Of a stretch of 64,000 bases of DNA, positions 39,782 to 48,515 are shown piece by piece (position 1 is the first letter of the stretch; the number at the start of each line of letters is the position of its first letter). The position numbers and the translations under genes were made by a program. Where the stretch lies: the NCBI RefSeq assembly GCF_003337575.1, contig NZ_QPJM01000018.1, forward strand, positions 1 to 64,000. The letters run 5' to 3'. This DNA is from Phyllobacterium bourgognense. GTDB taxonomy: Bacteria > Pseudomonadota > Alphaproteobacteria > Rhizobiales > Rhizobiaceae. The notes beneath the pieces are model-generated. The model worked only from the letters and a program-made list of their open reading frames with translations, was not told where the DNA came from and searched no databases.

Positions 39782-40696
39782 TTGGCAGACTATCCCCGCA
39801 ATCTCATTGGCTATGGCCGCAATCCGCCTGATCCGAAATGGCCGGGTGGCGCGAAACTCGCCGTGCAGTTCGTTGTCAACTACGAAGAGGGCGCAGAAAG
39901 CTCGATCCTCGACGATGATGCGGCATCCGAATGCCTGCTTTCGGAGATCGTCGGGGCGCAACCTTGGCCGGGCCAGCGCAATCTCAACATGGAATCGATC
40001 TATGAATACGGGTCACGCGCCGGCTTCTGGCGGCTGTGGCGCATGTTCACGCGCCGCAATTTGCCCGTGACAGTCTACGGTGTGACCCTCGCCATGGCGC
40101 GCAATCCGGAAGCGGTTGCAGCCATGAGAGAGGCTGATTGGGAGATCGCCAGCCATGGCCTGCGCTGGCTTGAATACAAGGATTTCCCCGAAGAGCTCGA
40201 GCGCCAGCATATTCACGAGGCTGTGCGCCTGCATACGGAAATCACCGGCTCCCGGCCGCTCGGGATCTATCAGGGCAAGCCTTCCGACAACACGCTGAAG
40301 ATTGTCATGGAGGAGGGCGGGTTCGTCTATTCCGCCGACAGTTACGCCGATGAACTGCCTTACTGGGTGCAAGGTCCGAAGGGACCGCACCTGATCGTGC
40401 CCTATACGCTCGACGCCAATGACATGCGCTTTGCAACGCCGCAGGGGTTCAACTCCGGCGATCAGTTCTTCAGCTATCTGAAAGATACATTCGATTGCCT
40501 GCTACGAGAGGGTAAGGATGGCGCGCCAAAGATGATGTCGGTCGGTTTGCATTGCCGGCTGGTAGGGCGTCCGGGACGGGCGGCGGCGCTGGAACGGTTT
40601 CTCGACTACATCCAGCACCACGAGGACGTGTGGATCACGCGGCGCATAGACATCGCCAACCATTGGCACGAACACCATCATCTGAGCCGTGCATGA
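39782..40696 (+). CDS. Allantoinase PuuE, polysaccharide-deacetylase type (304 aa)
   Basis: Metal-independent allantoinase of the PuuE family, which opens the allantoin ring to allantoate. Signatures are [20 protein letters not shown] at the N-terminus, [18 protein letters not shown] and the C-terminal [16 protein letters not shown]. The start is TTG (Met-Ala-Asp-Tyr). It overlaps the following ureidoglycolate lyase by ATGA and opens a same-strand run of purine-degradation genes. Confidence 0.93.
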   Translation: MADYPRNLIGYGRNPPDPKWPGGAKLAVQFVVNYEEGAESSILDDDAASECLLSEIVGAQPWPGQRNLNMESIYEYGSRAGFWRLWRMFTRRNLPVTVYGVTLAMARNPEAVAAMREADWEIASHGLRWLEYKDFPEELERQHIHEAVRLHTEITGSRPLGIYQGKPSDNTLKIVMEEGGFVYSADSYADELPYWVQGPKGPHLIVPYTLDANDMRFATPQGFNSGDQFFSYLKDTFDCLLREGKDGAPKMMSVGLHCRLVGRPGRAAALERFLDYIQHHEDVWITRRIDIANHWHEHHHLSRA

Positions 40697-41199
40697 AAAC
40701 CATCATTCTTGACGTCCAGCCGCTGACCAAGCCAGCGTTTGCGCGGTTCGGTGATGTGATCGAGACGGAGGGCGCGGAATTGCGCCTGATCAATGATGGC
40801 ACGACTGAGCGCTACCACGATCTCGCCAATGTCGACGTAACAGGCGAGGGCGCGCGGGTGCTGGTCAATATCTTCCGGGGCAAGCCCTTTGCGCTGCCTG
40901 TCGATATCAGCATGCTGGAACGTCATCCGCTTGGCACCCAGGCATTCATGCCGCTGCAGAACCGGCCGTTTCTGGCTGTGGTGGCTGAGGACGACGGCGG
41001 TAAGCCGGGAATACCTGTCACCTTTCTGTGCCAGGGCAGTCAGGGCGTCAACTACGCCCGCAACGCCTGGCATCATCCACTGATCTCACTGGAAGAAACG
41101 TCGGATTTTCTCGTCGTCGATCGTGGCGGCGAGGGCAATAATCTTGAGGAGTTCTTCTTTGAAGATGTGGTCTACAGGATTGAAAAGCTTGCCGTTTGA
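40693..41199 (+). CDS. Ureidoglycolate lyase (168 aa)
   Basis: Cupin-fold enzyme that splits ureidoglycolate to glyoxylate and urea, a late step of purine use. Matches the family in [26 protein letters not shown] and the C-terminal [11 protein letters not shown]. The start codon overlaps the puuE stop (ATGA), so the two are translationally coupled. Confidence 0.92.
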   Translation: MKTIILDVQPLTKPAFARFGDVIETEGAELRLINDGTTERYHDLANVDVTGEGARVLVNIFRGKPFALPVDISMLERHPLGTQAFMPLQNRPFLAVVAEDDGGKPGIPVTFLCQGSQGVNYARNAWHHPLISLEETSDFLVVDRGGEGNNLEEFFFEDVVYRIEKLAV

Positions 41200-41257
41200 G
41201 TGAGCTGGCAAGTGGTTTCCCCTTGACGGGTGCGCATAGCCGGTTGAAGCTGGCAAC

Positions 41258-42715
41258 ATGTCACAAACGATACGTTTTTTTCTGAATGGTCAAAAGCAGG
41301 AGGCCTCGGTCCGGCCGGATACGACAGTACTGGACTGGCTGCGCAGCGGGCCGCGGCTGACCGGCACCAAGGAGGGCTGTGCGGAGGGCGATTGTGGGGC
41401 CTGCTCGGTGCTGATCGGCGACCCTTGGTTCGACGACGCTCACCACGAGGGGGCCGTGCACTACCAGGCGGCCAACAGCTGCATCCTTGCCATGGGCCAG
41501 GTCGATGGCCGCGCTGTGGTCACGGTCGAGGGTTTGAAGACGGAACAGCTGCACCCGGTACAAGCGGCGATGGCGGAAAACGGTTCGTCCCAGTGCGGCT
41601 TCTGCACGCCGGGCATCGTGATTTCCTTAACCGGCCTTGCAGCGCAAAGAAGCGCTGCGGGAGCCGGTCTTGCGGCTTGCAAGACGGAAGTCACGGATTC
41701 CGATATCCACGATGCACTGGCGGGCAATCTGTGCCGTTGTACCGGCTACCGGCCGATCGTCGAGGCCGCGCGCAAGGTTGGCAAGGCGACGATTGCGGGC
41801 CCGCACGTCGCCGCCTTTGCCAAGATCGAACCACGCACGACGATTTCGGCAGCCGGTTCGACATTCCATCAGCCGCAGTCGTTGAATGATTTGCTGCAGC
41901 TGCGCAAGGAGAAGCCCGACGCGATATTGCTTGGCGGTGGCACCGATCTTGGCGTCGCGCTGGCGGATTATCACACTGACTGGAACGAGGTGATTTCGCT
42001 TGCCCGTGTGCGCGAACTGCGTGCCATTCGCGAGACCGAAGATCATTTGAGCTTTGGCGCGGCAGTAACGTGGGAAGAGATTCTCGCCGGTATTATCGAG
42101 TATTATCCCTCTTTCGCGACTTTGATCCGCCGTTTCGGTTCGACCCAGATACGCTCCATGGGAACCGTCGGCGGTAATATCGGCACTGCAAGCCCGATCG
42201 GCGACGGCCCGCCGGCGTTGATTGCGCTCGGAGCCGAGATTGAACTTGCATCCTTGAGCGGGCATCGTTTTCTGGCGCTCGAAGATTTCTTCCTCGACTA
42301 TCGCAAGACGGAGCTGCGTGCCGACGAGGTGATTGCTTCGGTGTCGATCCCGAAGCCCGTGGAGGGCCAGGAGTTCCGCGTCTACAAGATCTCCAAGCGC
42401 TACGATCAGGATATCTCGACTGTCTGTGCAGCGTTTTCCATTGTCCGCGAAGAAGGTCAGGTTCGCAGTGCTCGCATCGCATTCGGCGGCATGGCGGCAA
42501 CGCCGCAGCGCGCGCCGAAGGCTGAACAAGCACTAGTCGGTAGTGTATTTGACCATAGAGCTGTAGAAGCATGCGCCACTGCGATTACCGCGCAGTTTAA
42601 ACCGCTGAGCGATTGGCGCGGCAGTGCCGAATATCGGTTGCAGGTTGCCGCGAACCTCGCCGAACGATTCTGGCGCGATGTTGCTGGCGAGACGGTGGAG
42701 GTTATGGCCCTATGA
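41258..42715 (+). CDS. Xanthine dehydrogenase small subunit XdhA (485 aa)
   Basis: Carries the electron-transfer cofactors of xanthine dehydrogenase. The first [2Fe-2S] domain has CAEGDCGAC (Cys41, 46, 49), the second QCGFCTPG and NLCRCTGYRP, and residues about 190-480 are the FAD-binding and CO_deh_flav_C domains with LLGGGTDLG and SMGTVGGNIGTASPIGD. Overlaps xdhB by ATGA. Confidence 0.96.
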   Translation: MSQTIRFFLNGQKQEASVRPDTTVLDWLRSGPRLTGTKEGCAEGDCGACSVLIGDPWFDDAHHEGAVHYQAANSCILAMGQVDGRAVVTVEGLKTEQLHPVQAAMAENGSSQCGFCTPGIVISLTGLAAQRSAAGAGLAACKTEVTDSDIHDALAGNLCRCTGYRPIVEAARKVGKATIAGPHVAAFAKIEPRTTISAAGSTFHQPQSLNDLLQLRKEKPDAILLGGGTDLGVALADYHTDWNEVISLARVRELRAIRETEDHLSFGAAVTWEEILAGIIEYYPSFATLIRRFGSTQIRSMGTVGGNIGTASPIGDGPPALIALGAEIELASLSGHRFLALEDFFLDYRKTELRADEVIASVSIPKPVEGQEFRVYKISKRYDQDISTVCAAFSIVREEGQVRSARIAFGGMAATPQRAPKAEQALVGSVFDHRAVEACATAITAQFKPLSDWRGSAEYRLQVAANLAERFWRDVAGETVEVMAL

Positions 42716-45030
42716 ATATCGACGCCAAGATCGTCCAGCGCAGCATTATCGGAAAAGGCATCGCGCATGATTCCGCCGCGCGCCATGTGGCGGGCGAGGC
42801 GAACTACATCGACGATATGCCGGAGCTACCTGGCACATTGCATGCGGCCTTCGTCCTTTCGCCGGTGGCGCACGGCAAGCTGAACGGCTTTGACGCCTCC
42901 GAAGCGCTGGCGATAGATGGTGTTGCTGGTGTCTGGGCCGCGAAGGATGTACCCGGTCACAATGAAGTCGGGCCAATACTTCACGGCGAGACGCTTTTTG
43001 CCGAAGATATTGTCGATCACGAAGGACGGGTGATAGCGGTCGTTGCCGCCAGGGATTTCGAAACGGCATATCGCGCCGCCAAAAAGGTGAAGCTCGATAT
43101 CGAGACGCTCGAGCCCGTGCTGGATATCGAAGAGGCGCACCGGCGAAAAAGCTACGTTCTGCCGCCGCAGGAGGTCGTCGAGGGCGATGTCGAAACTGCT
43201 CTTGCAGGCGCGCCGCATGTCATTTCCGGCAAGCTGCACATGGGCGGGCAGGATCATTTCTACCTCGAAACCCATATCGCCTATGCCATCCCCGGCGAGA
43301 ACGGTGAAATGCTGGTGCATTCTTCGACCCAGCACCCGACCGAGGTGCAACATCACGTTGCCGGCATTCTCGGCGTACACGCCAACGCTGTGGAGTGTCA
43401 GGTGCGCCGCATGGGCGGCGGATTTGGCGGCAAGGAAAGTCAGCCGACGATCATTGCCGGGGCTGCGGCACTGGTTGCGGCCAAGACCGGCAAACCTTGC
43501 AAGATGCGGCTGAAACGCCGCGATGACATGGTAGCGACCGGAAAGCGCCACGATTACATCGCCAACTGGAAGGCCGGTGTCGATAGCAGGGGCCGCATTC
43601 TCGGTCTCGATGTCGAATATCTGGCGCGGGCGGGCAACCTGCCGGATCTGACAGGACCGGTGATAACTCGCACGCTGACCCATACGGACAATTCCTATTT
43701 TATTCCGAATGCGCGCTTTATCGGCCACGCATGCAAGACCAATACCGTATCAAACACGGCGTTTCGCGGCTTTGGCGGTCCGCAGGGAATTATCACCATC
43801 GAGGCCGTTATCGATACGGTCGCCCGCGAATTGAAGCTTGACCCCAATGCGGTACGGGCGGTCAATTATTATGGCGACGAGACCGGCGACATGACGCCCT
43901 ATGGCCAGCGGGTCGAGGACAATCGTCTGGTCGAGGTGACGGATGCGGTGCTTGGCTCCGCCGAGTGGGACTATCGCCGCGCTGAAATCGACGCGCACAA
44001 TGCTGCCAATCCTGTTATCCGGCGCGGGCTGGCGATGATGCCGATCAAATTCGGCATTTCGTTCAATCTGACCTCGCTCAATCAAGCGGGCGCGCTGGTC
44101 CATGTTTACCTGGATGGGTCGATCTTCCTCAATCATGGCGGCACCGAAATGGGGCAGGGCCTGTTTGTGAAGGTCGCGCAGGTGGTGGCGGAGGTGTTTC
44201 AGGTCGAGCTCGACATGGTTCGCATTTCGTCCACCGCGACAGGCAAGGTGCCGAATACCAGTGCGACTGCGGCTTCTACCGGCTCGGACCTCAACGGCAT
44301 GGCGGCGTTCAAGGCCGCGATGGCCATCAAAGCGCGCATGACACGCGTGGCTGCGGAACATTTCGACGTCGAAGAAGATGTGATCATCTATCGCGAAGGC
44401 CGCGTCCACGCAGATAATCGCTCGGTATCCTTCGGTGAACTGGCGAAAATGGCCTGGGCCAAGCGCATCCAGCTCTCGGAAGCCGGACACTATGCGACGC
44501 CGAAGATTCATTGGGACGGCAAGACGATGAAAGGCCGGCCTTTCTTCTATTTCAGCTATGGCGCTGCCGTGGCGGAAGTTGCTGTCGACACGCTTACGGG
44601 CGAAACGCGTTGCCTGCGCGCCGATATCCTGCAGGATGTCGGCTCGCCGCTCAATCCTGCCATTGACCTTGGCCAGATCGAGGGCGCTTTCGTGCAGGGT
44701 ATGGGCTGGGTAACGTGCGAAGAATTGTGGTGGGACAAAGCAGGCAAGCTGCGGACTGTCGGGCCATCGACCTACAAGATACCCGGATCGCGCGACGTAC
44801 CGCCTGAGTTCAATGTGCGCATTCTCGACAATATGCCCAACAGGGAAGAAACAGTGTTTCGCTCCAAAGCGATCGGTGAGCCGCCATTGATGCTTGGCAT
44901 ATCGGTGTGGCTGGCCATTCGCGATGCAATCGCTTCGATCCGTGGCGGGGTGCCGCAGCTCGATGCGCCTGCGACCCCGGAGGCAGTTTTGCGGGCTGTG
45001 CGGCATGCAGAGGCAGTGATTGGCGTATGA
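42712..45030 (+). CDS. Xanthine dehydrogenase molybdenum subunit XdhB (772 aa)
   Basis: Binds molybdopterin cytosine or guanine dinucleotide and oxidises hypoxanthine and xanthine to urate. Typical segments are GQDHFYLETH, RMGGGFGGKESQ, FRGFGGPQG, HGGTEMGQGL and the C-terminal FRSKAIGEPPLMLG with the catalytic glutamate. Start overlaps xdhA stop. The maturation factor XdhC, usually next, is not here; the following bases are repeat element copy b. Confidence 0.96.
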   Translation: MNIDAKIVQRSIIGKGIAHDSAARHVAGEANYIDDMPELPGTLHAAFVLSPVAHGKLNGFDASEALAIDGVAGVWAAKDVPGHNEVGPILHGETLFAEDIVDHEGRVIAVVAARDFETAYRAAKKVKLDIETLEPVLDIEEAHRRKSYVLPPQEVVEGDVETALAGAPHVISGKLHMGGQDHFYLETHIAYAIPGENGEMLVHSSTQHPTEVQHHVAGILGVHANAVECQVRRMGGGFGGKESQPTIIAGAAALVAAKTGKPCKMRLKRRDDMVATGKRHDYIANWKAGVDSRGRILGLDVEYLARAGNLPDLTGPVITRTLTHTDNSYFIPNARFIGHACKTNTVSNTAFRGFGGPQGIITIEAVIDTVARELKLDPNAVRAVNYYGDETGDMTPYGQRVEDNRLVEVTDAVLGSAEWDYRRAEIDAHNAANPVIRRGLAMMPIKFGISFNLTSLNQAGALVHVYLDGSIFLNHGGTEMGQGLFVKVAQVVAEVFQVELDMVRISSTATGKVPNTSATAASTGSDLNGMAAFKAAMAIKARMTRVAAEHFDVEEDVIIYREGRVHADNRSVSFGELAKMAWAKRIQLSEAGHYATPKIHWDGKTMKGRPFFYFSYGAAVAEVAVDTLTGETRCLRADILQDVGSPLNPAIDLGQIEGAFVQGMGWVTCEELWWDKAGKLRTVGPSTYKIPGSRDVPPEFNVRILDNMPNREETVFRSKAIGEPPLMLGISVWLAIRDAIASIRGGVPQLDAPATPEAVLRAVRHAEAVIGV

Positions 45031-45032
45031 TC

Positions 45033-45187
45033 GATAGCAATGCTGCCGTGCGTGGTTCGACAAGCTCACCATGAGGGAGGTAGAGTGCTGCAACGACAAT
45101 CGCCTACATCGCAGAATTTCGTTACCTGCAAACAACCCGCCTCCCTCATGGTGAGCTTGTCGAACCACGCACAGCAGCATTGCTATC
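45033..45187. repeat. Large inverted-repeat intergenic element, copy b
   Basis: Arms of about 40 bases: GATAGCAATGCTGCCGTGCG at the left, continuing through GGTTCGACAAGCTCACCATG, and its complement at the right ending GCAGCATTGCTATC. About 70 unrelated bases lie between. The left arm starts two bases after the xdhB stop. Arms match the copy at 142-356, centre does not. Confidence 0.88.
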
Positions 45188-45206
45188 TTGTTATATTGGA
45201 ACATCG

Positions 45207-45719
45207 ATGCAGCATATGACATTAGACAAACTCAACTCCCTCGATGCCGCGGATTTCGTTGCAGCGCTGGGCGGCATATTCGAGCACTCGCCTTGGGTTC
45301 CGGAGACTGTCGCGAAGTTACGGCCTTTTGCCGGCACCGAGGACCTGCACGCAGCGATGGTCAATGCCGTGAACGCCTCGGGGCAGGTGGCGCAACTCGG
45401 ACTGATACGGGCACATCCCAGTCTCGCGGGTAAGGCGGCGCGGCAGGGAAATCTGACAGCGGAATCGACGAGCGAGCAGAAGGGCGCCGGTCTCGACCGG
45501 TTGACGAACGCTGAGTTCGAAGAGTTTCATCGGCTGAACAACGCGTATCAGAGCCGTTTCGGCTTCCCGTTTATTCTTGCGGTTCGAGGTCATGACAAGC
45601 ATTCTATCATGGCGGCGTTCCGCCAACGCCTGAACCATAACTCCGGAGAAGAGGTAACCGAAGCGCTGCGGCAGATCGCTTTGATCGCACGCTTTCGTCT
45701 CGACGATTTATTTGCATGA
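45207..45719 (+). CDS. 2-oxo-4-hydroxy-4-carboxy-5-ureidoimidazoline decarboxylase (170 aa)
   Basis: Converts OHCU to S-allantoin after urate oxidation. Family motifs: [15 protein letters not shown] with the catalytic His, [43 protein letters not shown]. The start at 45207 was chosen because it follows TTGGA; a second ATG three codons later is possible. Followed after ten bases by uraH. Confidence 0.93.
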   Translation: MQHMTLDKLNSLDAADFVAALGGIFEHSPWVPETVAKLRPFAGTEDLHAAMVNAVNASGQVAQLGLIRAHPSLAGKAARQGNLTAESTSEQKGAGLDRLTNAEFEEFHRLNNAYQSRFGFPFILAVRGHDKHSIMAAFRQRLNHNSGEEVTEALRQIALIARFRLDDLFA

Positions 45720-45729
45720 GGAGCTTTTG

Positions 45730-46083
45730 ATGGGAAAGTTATCCACGCATGTGCTCGATACGGCAGCGGGAAAGCCGGCCGCCGGAATGGCGTTGACCCT
45801 GCACCGGATCGATGAAACCGGCCGTCATTTGCTCAAGACTGCGGTTACGAATGCGGATGGCAGGACAGATGCGCTGCTGCTATCGCCGGATGAGATGGTG
45901 GCTGGTCAGTATGAGTTGACGTTCTTCATCGAGGACTATTTCAAGACATCGCAGATTGCCCGTGACGAGCCTCCGTTCCTTGACGATATTCCTCTCCGGT
46001 TTTCGATAGCGAATGCCGATGGCAATTATCATGTGCCTCTGTTGGTAACGCCGTGGGGGTATTCGACCTACAGAGGCAGTTGA
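45730..46083 (+). CDS. 5-hydroxyisourate hydrolase (117 aa)
   Basis: Transthyretin-like enzyme hydrolysing 5-hydroxyisourate to OHCU, the step before UraD. N-terminal [19 protein letters not shown] and the C-terminal tetrapeptide YRGS are diagnostic. GAGGAG ribosome site before the ATG. Its stop codon runs directly into palindromic element R1 copy 5. Confidence 0.95.
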   Translation: MGKLSTHVLDTAAGKPAAGMALTLHRIDETGRHLLKTAVTNADGRTDALLLSPDEMVAGQYELTFFIEDYFKTSQIARDEPPFLDDIPLRFSIANADGNYHVPLLVTPWGYSTYRGS

Positions 46084-46226
46084 GAGAGCCTTGATAGCTT
46101 CACCCTGATGGACATCTGATGCGATTTTCTGTGCTTCCGGTGCTCATGGACCCAAAAGTCCACTGCGCTCCGGTTCTCGAAAACCACACCAGCTGCCTCA
46201 TCAGGCTGAATTCTCAAGGCTCTCTC
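46082..46226. repeat. Palindromic intergenic element, family R1, copy 5
   Basis: Outer arms GAGAGAGCCTTGATAGCTTC and its near-complement ending CAAGGCTCTCTC. The centre uses the variant pairing TGGAC/GTCCA in place of CGTAC/GTACG. The element starts within the uraH stop codon and ends one base before the stop codon of the convergent DUF2793 gene, exactly filling the gap. Confidence 0.9.
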
Positions 46227-47426
46227 TCACCCGTAAACGCCGATCACGCTGAAGCTACGAGCTTCATCGCTCTTGACGTAGACGAGGTTGGATGCGGATG
46301 CAGGAGACAGATCCCTGCAGGCCACGGTGATATTCCCGGTGTTGCCTGCATCGAGTAGAAGGCCGTCTTGCCGGAATACGCTACCCAGAAGTTTCTGCAT
46401 CAGCGGCGAGACATCAACCGCGATGAGGCCGGTAAGCGGATCGCCAAGCTGGATCGTATCGCCCGCAGACCATAGCTTGATGTCGTCGGCGTTCCTCACT
46501 TGCAGCTGATTCGCTGCAGTATCCCATTTGGCGAAGACCGGTTGCGCCGGTGTTTTGGTTACATTCCAGATGCGAACCATCGACAGGCCGCGCATGGCGG
46601 CGCCGAAGAATTCGCCGGCGGTATTGCTGGTGAAAGTCACGATATCAGCGCTGATCGAAGCCAGTTTGGCGGTCTTCAGGGCTTGGGTGCGAACCCCCAG
46701 CGACTGGAAAATCATCGTGCCGTTGTCGCTTGGCGGGAGGAAAATCAGACTGGACTGCTTCTTGCTGGTGGCCGAATGAGCGACGCCTGAGGGAAAACGG
46801 GCCATCCCTGTGGCGCCATCGACGACCATGGCGTCTTGCCATTGATTGCCGTCGGAGCTGGTCTTGATATGAAAATCACGACCCCACATTGTGCCCATCT
46901 CGGCCCGGCCCTGATAATTGGACTGGAAAAGCAACGAAGCGGCATGGTCGTCATCCGCCTTGTTTATTTTCAGCTGATGCCCGCCACCAATATGATCGAA
47001 CAGCGAGGCGGGGCTTTTTAACGCCAGCCGATTGTTCTCGTCAGCGACCGTGTTGATACCGACGGAATCCACAGGGTTGGTTCCGCTCGTTACCCTGCTC
47101 CAGGAATTGCGATTGAAAACGACGAAGGTTTGCTCTTCTGCAACCCAGGCATGCCAGCCCTCCTGCGGCTGGAAGAACGCCCAGGCGTCATCCTGCCACG
47201 CGGCGATCTGGTCCGTCTTCCCCGCCCATGGCACGACGGCCTCGGACGCGACGATGTAACGGTCTCCTTCCGAGGGCTCAGGCGGGGCATTTTTCAGTTT
47301 GTGGCTCATCACCGAGAGCTGCACCAGTGCATCGAGCGCCCGGATAGCCTCGTTGTGGGTGACATGCTTTTGCGCCTGCGACGGCGCTATATAGGGTAAT
47401 TTGAGGTTTGTCGTCGTCTGGTCCAT
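46227..47426 (-). CDS. DUF2793 phage-type protein (399 aa)
   Basis: N-terminal DUF2793 domain (about residues 1-115: LPYIAPSQAQKHVTHNEAIR, then DRYIVASEA and WHAWVAEEQTFVVFNRNSW), found in tail-associated proteins of phages and gene transfer agents of alphaproteobacteria. The rest is a mixed beta region that I cannot name. AGGACA ribosome site before the ATG. No other phage gene is near, so this is an orphan or domesticated remnant; it is intact. Confidence 0.85.
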   Translation of the reverse strand: MDQTTTNLKLPYIAPSQAQKHVTHNEAIRALDALVQLSVMSHKLKNAPPEPSEGDRYIVASEAVVPWAGKTDQIAAWQDDAWAFFQPQEGWHAWVAEEQTFVVFNRNSWSRVTSGTNPVDSVGINTVADENNRLALKSPASLFDHIGGGHQLKINKADDDHAASLLFQSNYQGRAEMGTMWGRDFHIKTSSDGNQWQDAMVVDGATGMARFPSGVAHSATSKKQSSLIFLPPSDNGTMIFQSLGVRTQALKTAKLASISADIVTFTSNTAGEFFGAAMRGLSMVRIWNVTKTPAQPVFAKWDTAANQLQVRNADDIKLWSAGDTIQLGDPLTGLIAVDVSPLMQKLLGSVFRQDGLLLDAGNTGNITVACRDLSPASASNLVYVKSDEARSFSVIGVYG

Positions 47427-47578
47427 CTGGCTGTCCTTTCAGCAATCGATCAAGACCAACGACTCTAAAGCCGCCTCACAGGTGGTGGATAAACAGCCAG
47501 CGAGGAAACGCCTGTTAGAAATGATAGTTGGTGACAAATACAAGGGAACTCCCATATAACTCTATAAGGAGTGTTTTG

Positions 47579-48109
47579 ATGGGTTTAACAGCGTTCAAGC
47601 AGGAATTTGAAGGATTTGCCGCGGAGTTGCCGACTTCTCCGAACTTAGTCGCGCGCCCTCTGATAAATGATCCGAACCCCATGAGTGACTTCAATGAAGC
47701 ACTCAAGCTTTATCAGAGACAGGTCTCTATTTGGTACTCGAATCTCCTGATCTCGCTTGAAAAGCTCAAAAGTCTCTTCGATAAGGCTTCCGAAGACGAA
47801 ACCGGCAATTCAACGAATTTTTTAATAGATGAAGCAATCCCTCAAGTTACCGCGCGGCTGGATCAGATTGCTAAGTCCTTACAAACCAACATTGATTTGG
47901 TACCTACCTTGGCTGTATCTGATTTGGCCAAAGAAATTGGAAAGCGCGGTCAAGCCGCAATGAGTGTGCAGCTCGAACTTATATACGACGTCAAATCGAA
48001 GATTGATTCCGTTGTCGAGGAATATCATCCCGATAATAAACCAGTGGGTGATGTGCTCAAATCAATCGATGATTTTGATGCTTGGTTTGACCGGATTGCC
48101 GCTCAATAA
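47579..48109 (+). CDS. Helical protein paired with a RelE-like toxin, possible antitoxin (176 aa)
   Basis: Unrecognised and almost wholly alpha-helical, with coiled segments around 55-75 (WYSNLLISLEKLKSLFDKA) and 95-160. No ribbon-helix-helix, AbrB, Phd or HTH motif is visible, and it is about twice the size of usual type II antitoxins. AAGGAG ribosome site seven bases before the ATG. The TAA overlaps the ATG of the downstream RelE-like gene (TAATG). Local AT content is higher than in the neighbours, which fits recent acquisition. The antitoxin role is inferred only from position and coupling. Confidence 0.72.
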   Translation: MGLTAFKQEFEGFAAELPTSPNLVARPLINDPNPMSDFNEALKLYQRQVSIWYSNLLISLEKLKSLFDKASEDETGNSTNFLIDEAIPQVTARLDQIAKSLQTNIDLVPTLAVSDLAKEIGKRGQAAMSVQLELIYDVKSKIDSVVEEYHPDNKPVGDVLKSIDDFDAWFDRIAAQ

Positions 48110-48384
48110 TGATCGAGCTGGACTATACAACCCGCTTCAAGAAATCGCTCTCAAAATTGTCTTCTGATCAACAACTGCTGGTCAGGAATGCACTGAAGCT
48201 TTTCGTAGGTGAACCTCATCATCAGGATCTTGATTTCAAGAAACGCAGCGGTTCGAAATATTACACTATCCGAGCTGATATTCGGCTGCGCATAGCGATG
48301 ACCAAGGTCGGTGATCGGTTCTATCTGCTGGAACTAACGGGGAACCACGACGACATCAACTCGCTAGATAGGCAAAAAAGATAG
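48109..48384 (+). CDS. RelE/ParE-like toxin (91 aa)
   Basis: Small basic protein matching the RelE/ParE superfamily: N-terminal helices YTTRFKKSLSKLSSDQQLLV, then the four-strand core with DFKKRSGSKYYTIRADIRLRI and FYLLELTGNHDDI. The Lys/Arg residues before and in the sheet fit ribosome-dependent mRNA interferases, though a catalytic tail residue cannot be fixed. Start overlaps the upstream stop. Confidence 0.78.
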   Translation: MIELDYTTRFKKSLSKLSSDQQLLVRNALKLFVGEPHHQDLDFKKRSGSKYYTIRADIRLRIAMTKVGDRFYLLELTGNHDDINSLDRQKR

Positions 48385-48515
48385 CAACCAGAAGCAGGGG
48401 ACACTGCCGAAACCGGCATTGCATTTATAACGCCCTATGTTACTGGTCTTGCGTTTATATCAGGTGCGATACACACCGAACCAGCAGGTCTTTATTCTCC
48501 GAGCACTGAGGATTA

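Noticed and set aside
43750-45222. 490-codon open frame on the minus strand
   Set aside because: Antisense to xdhB and running into the repeat at 45033; no recognisable domain.
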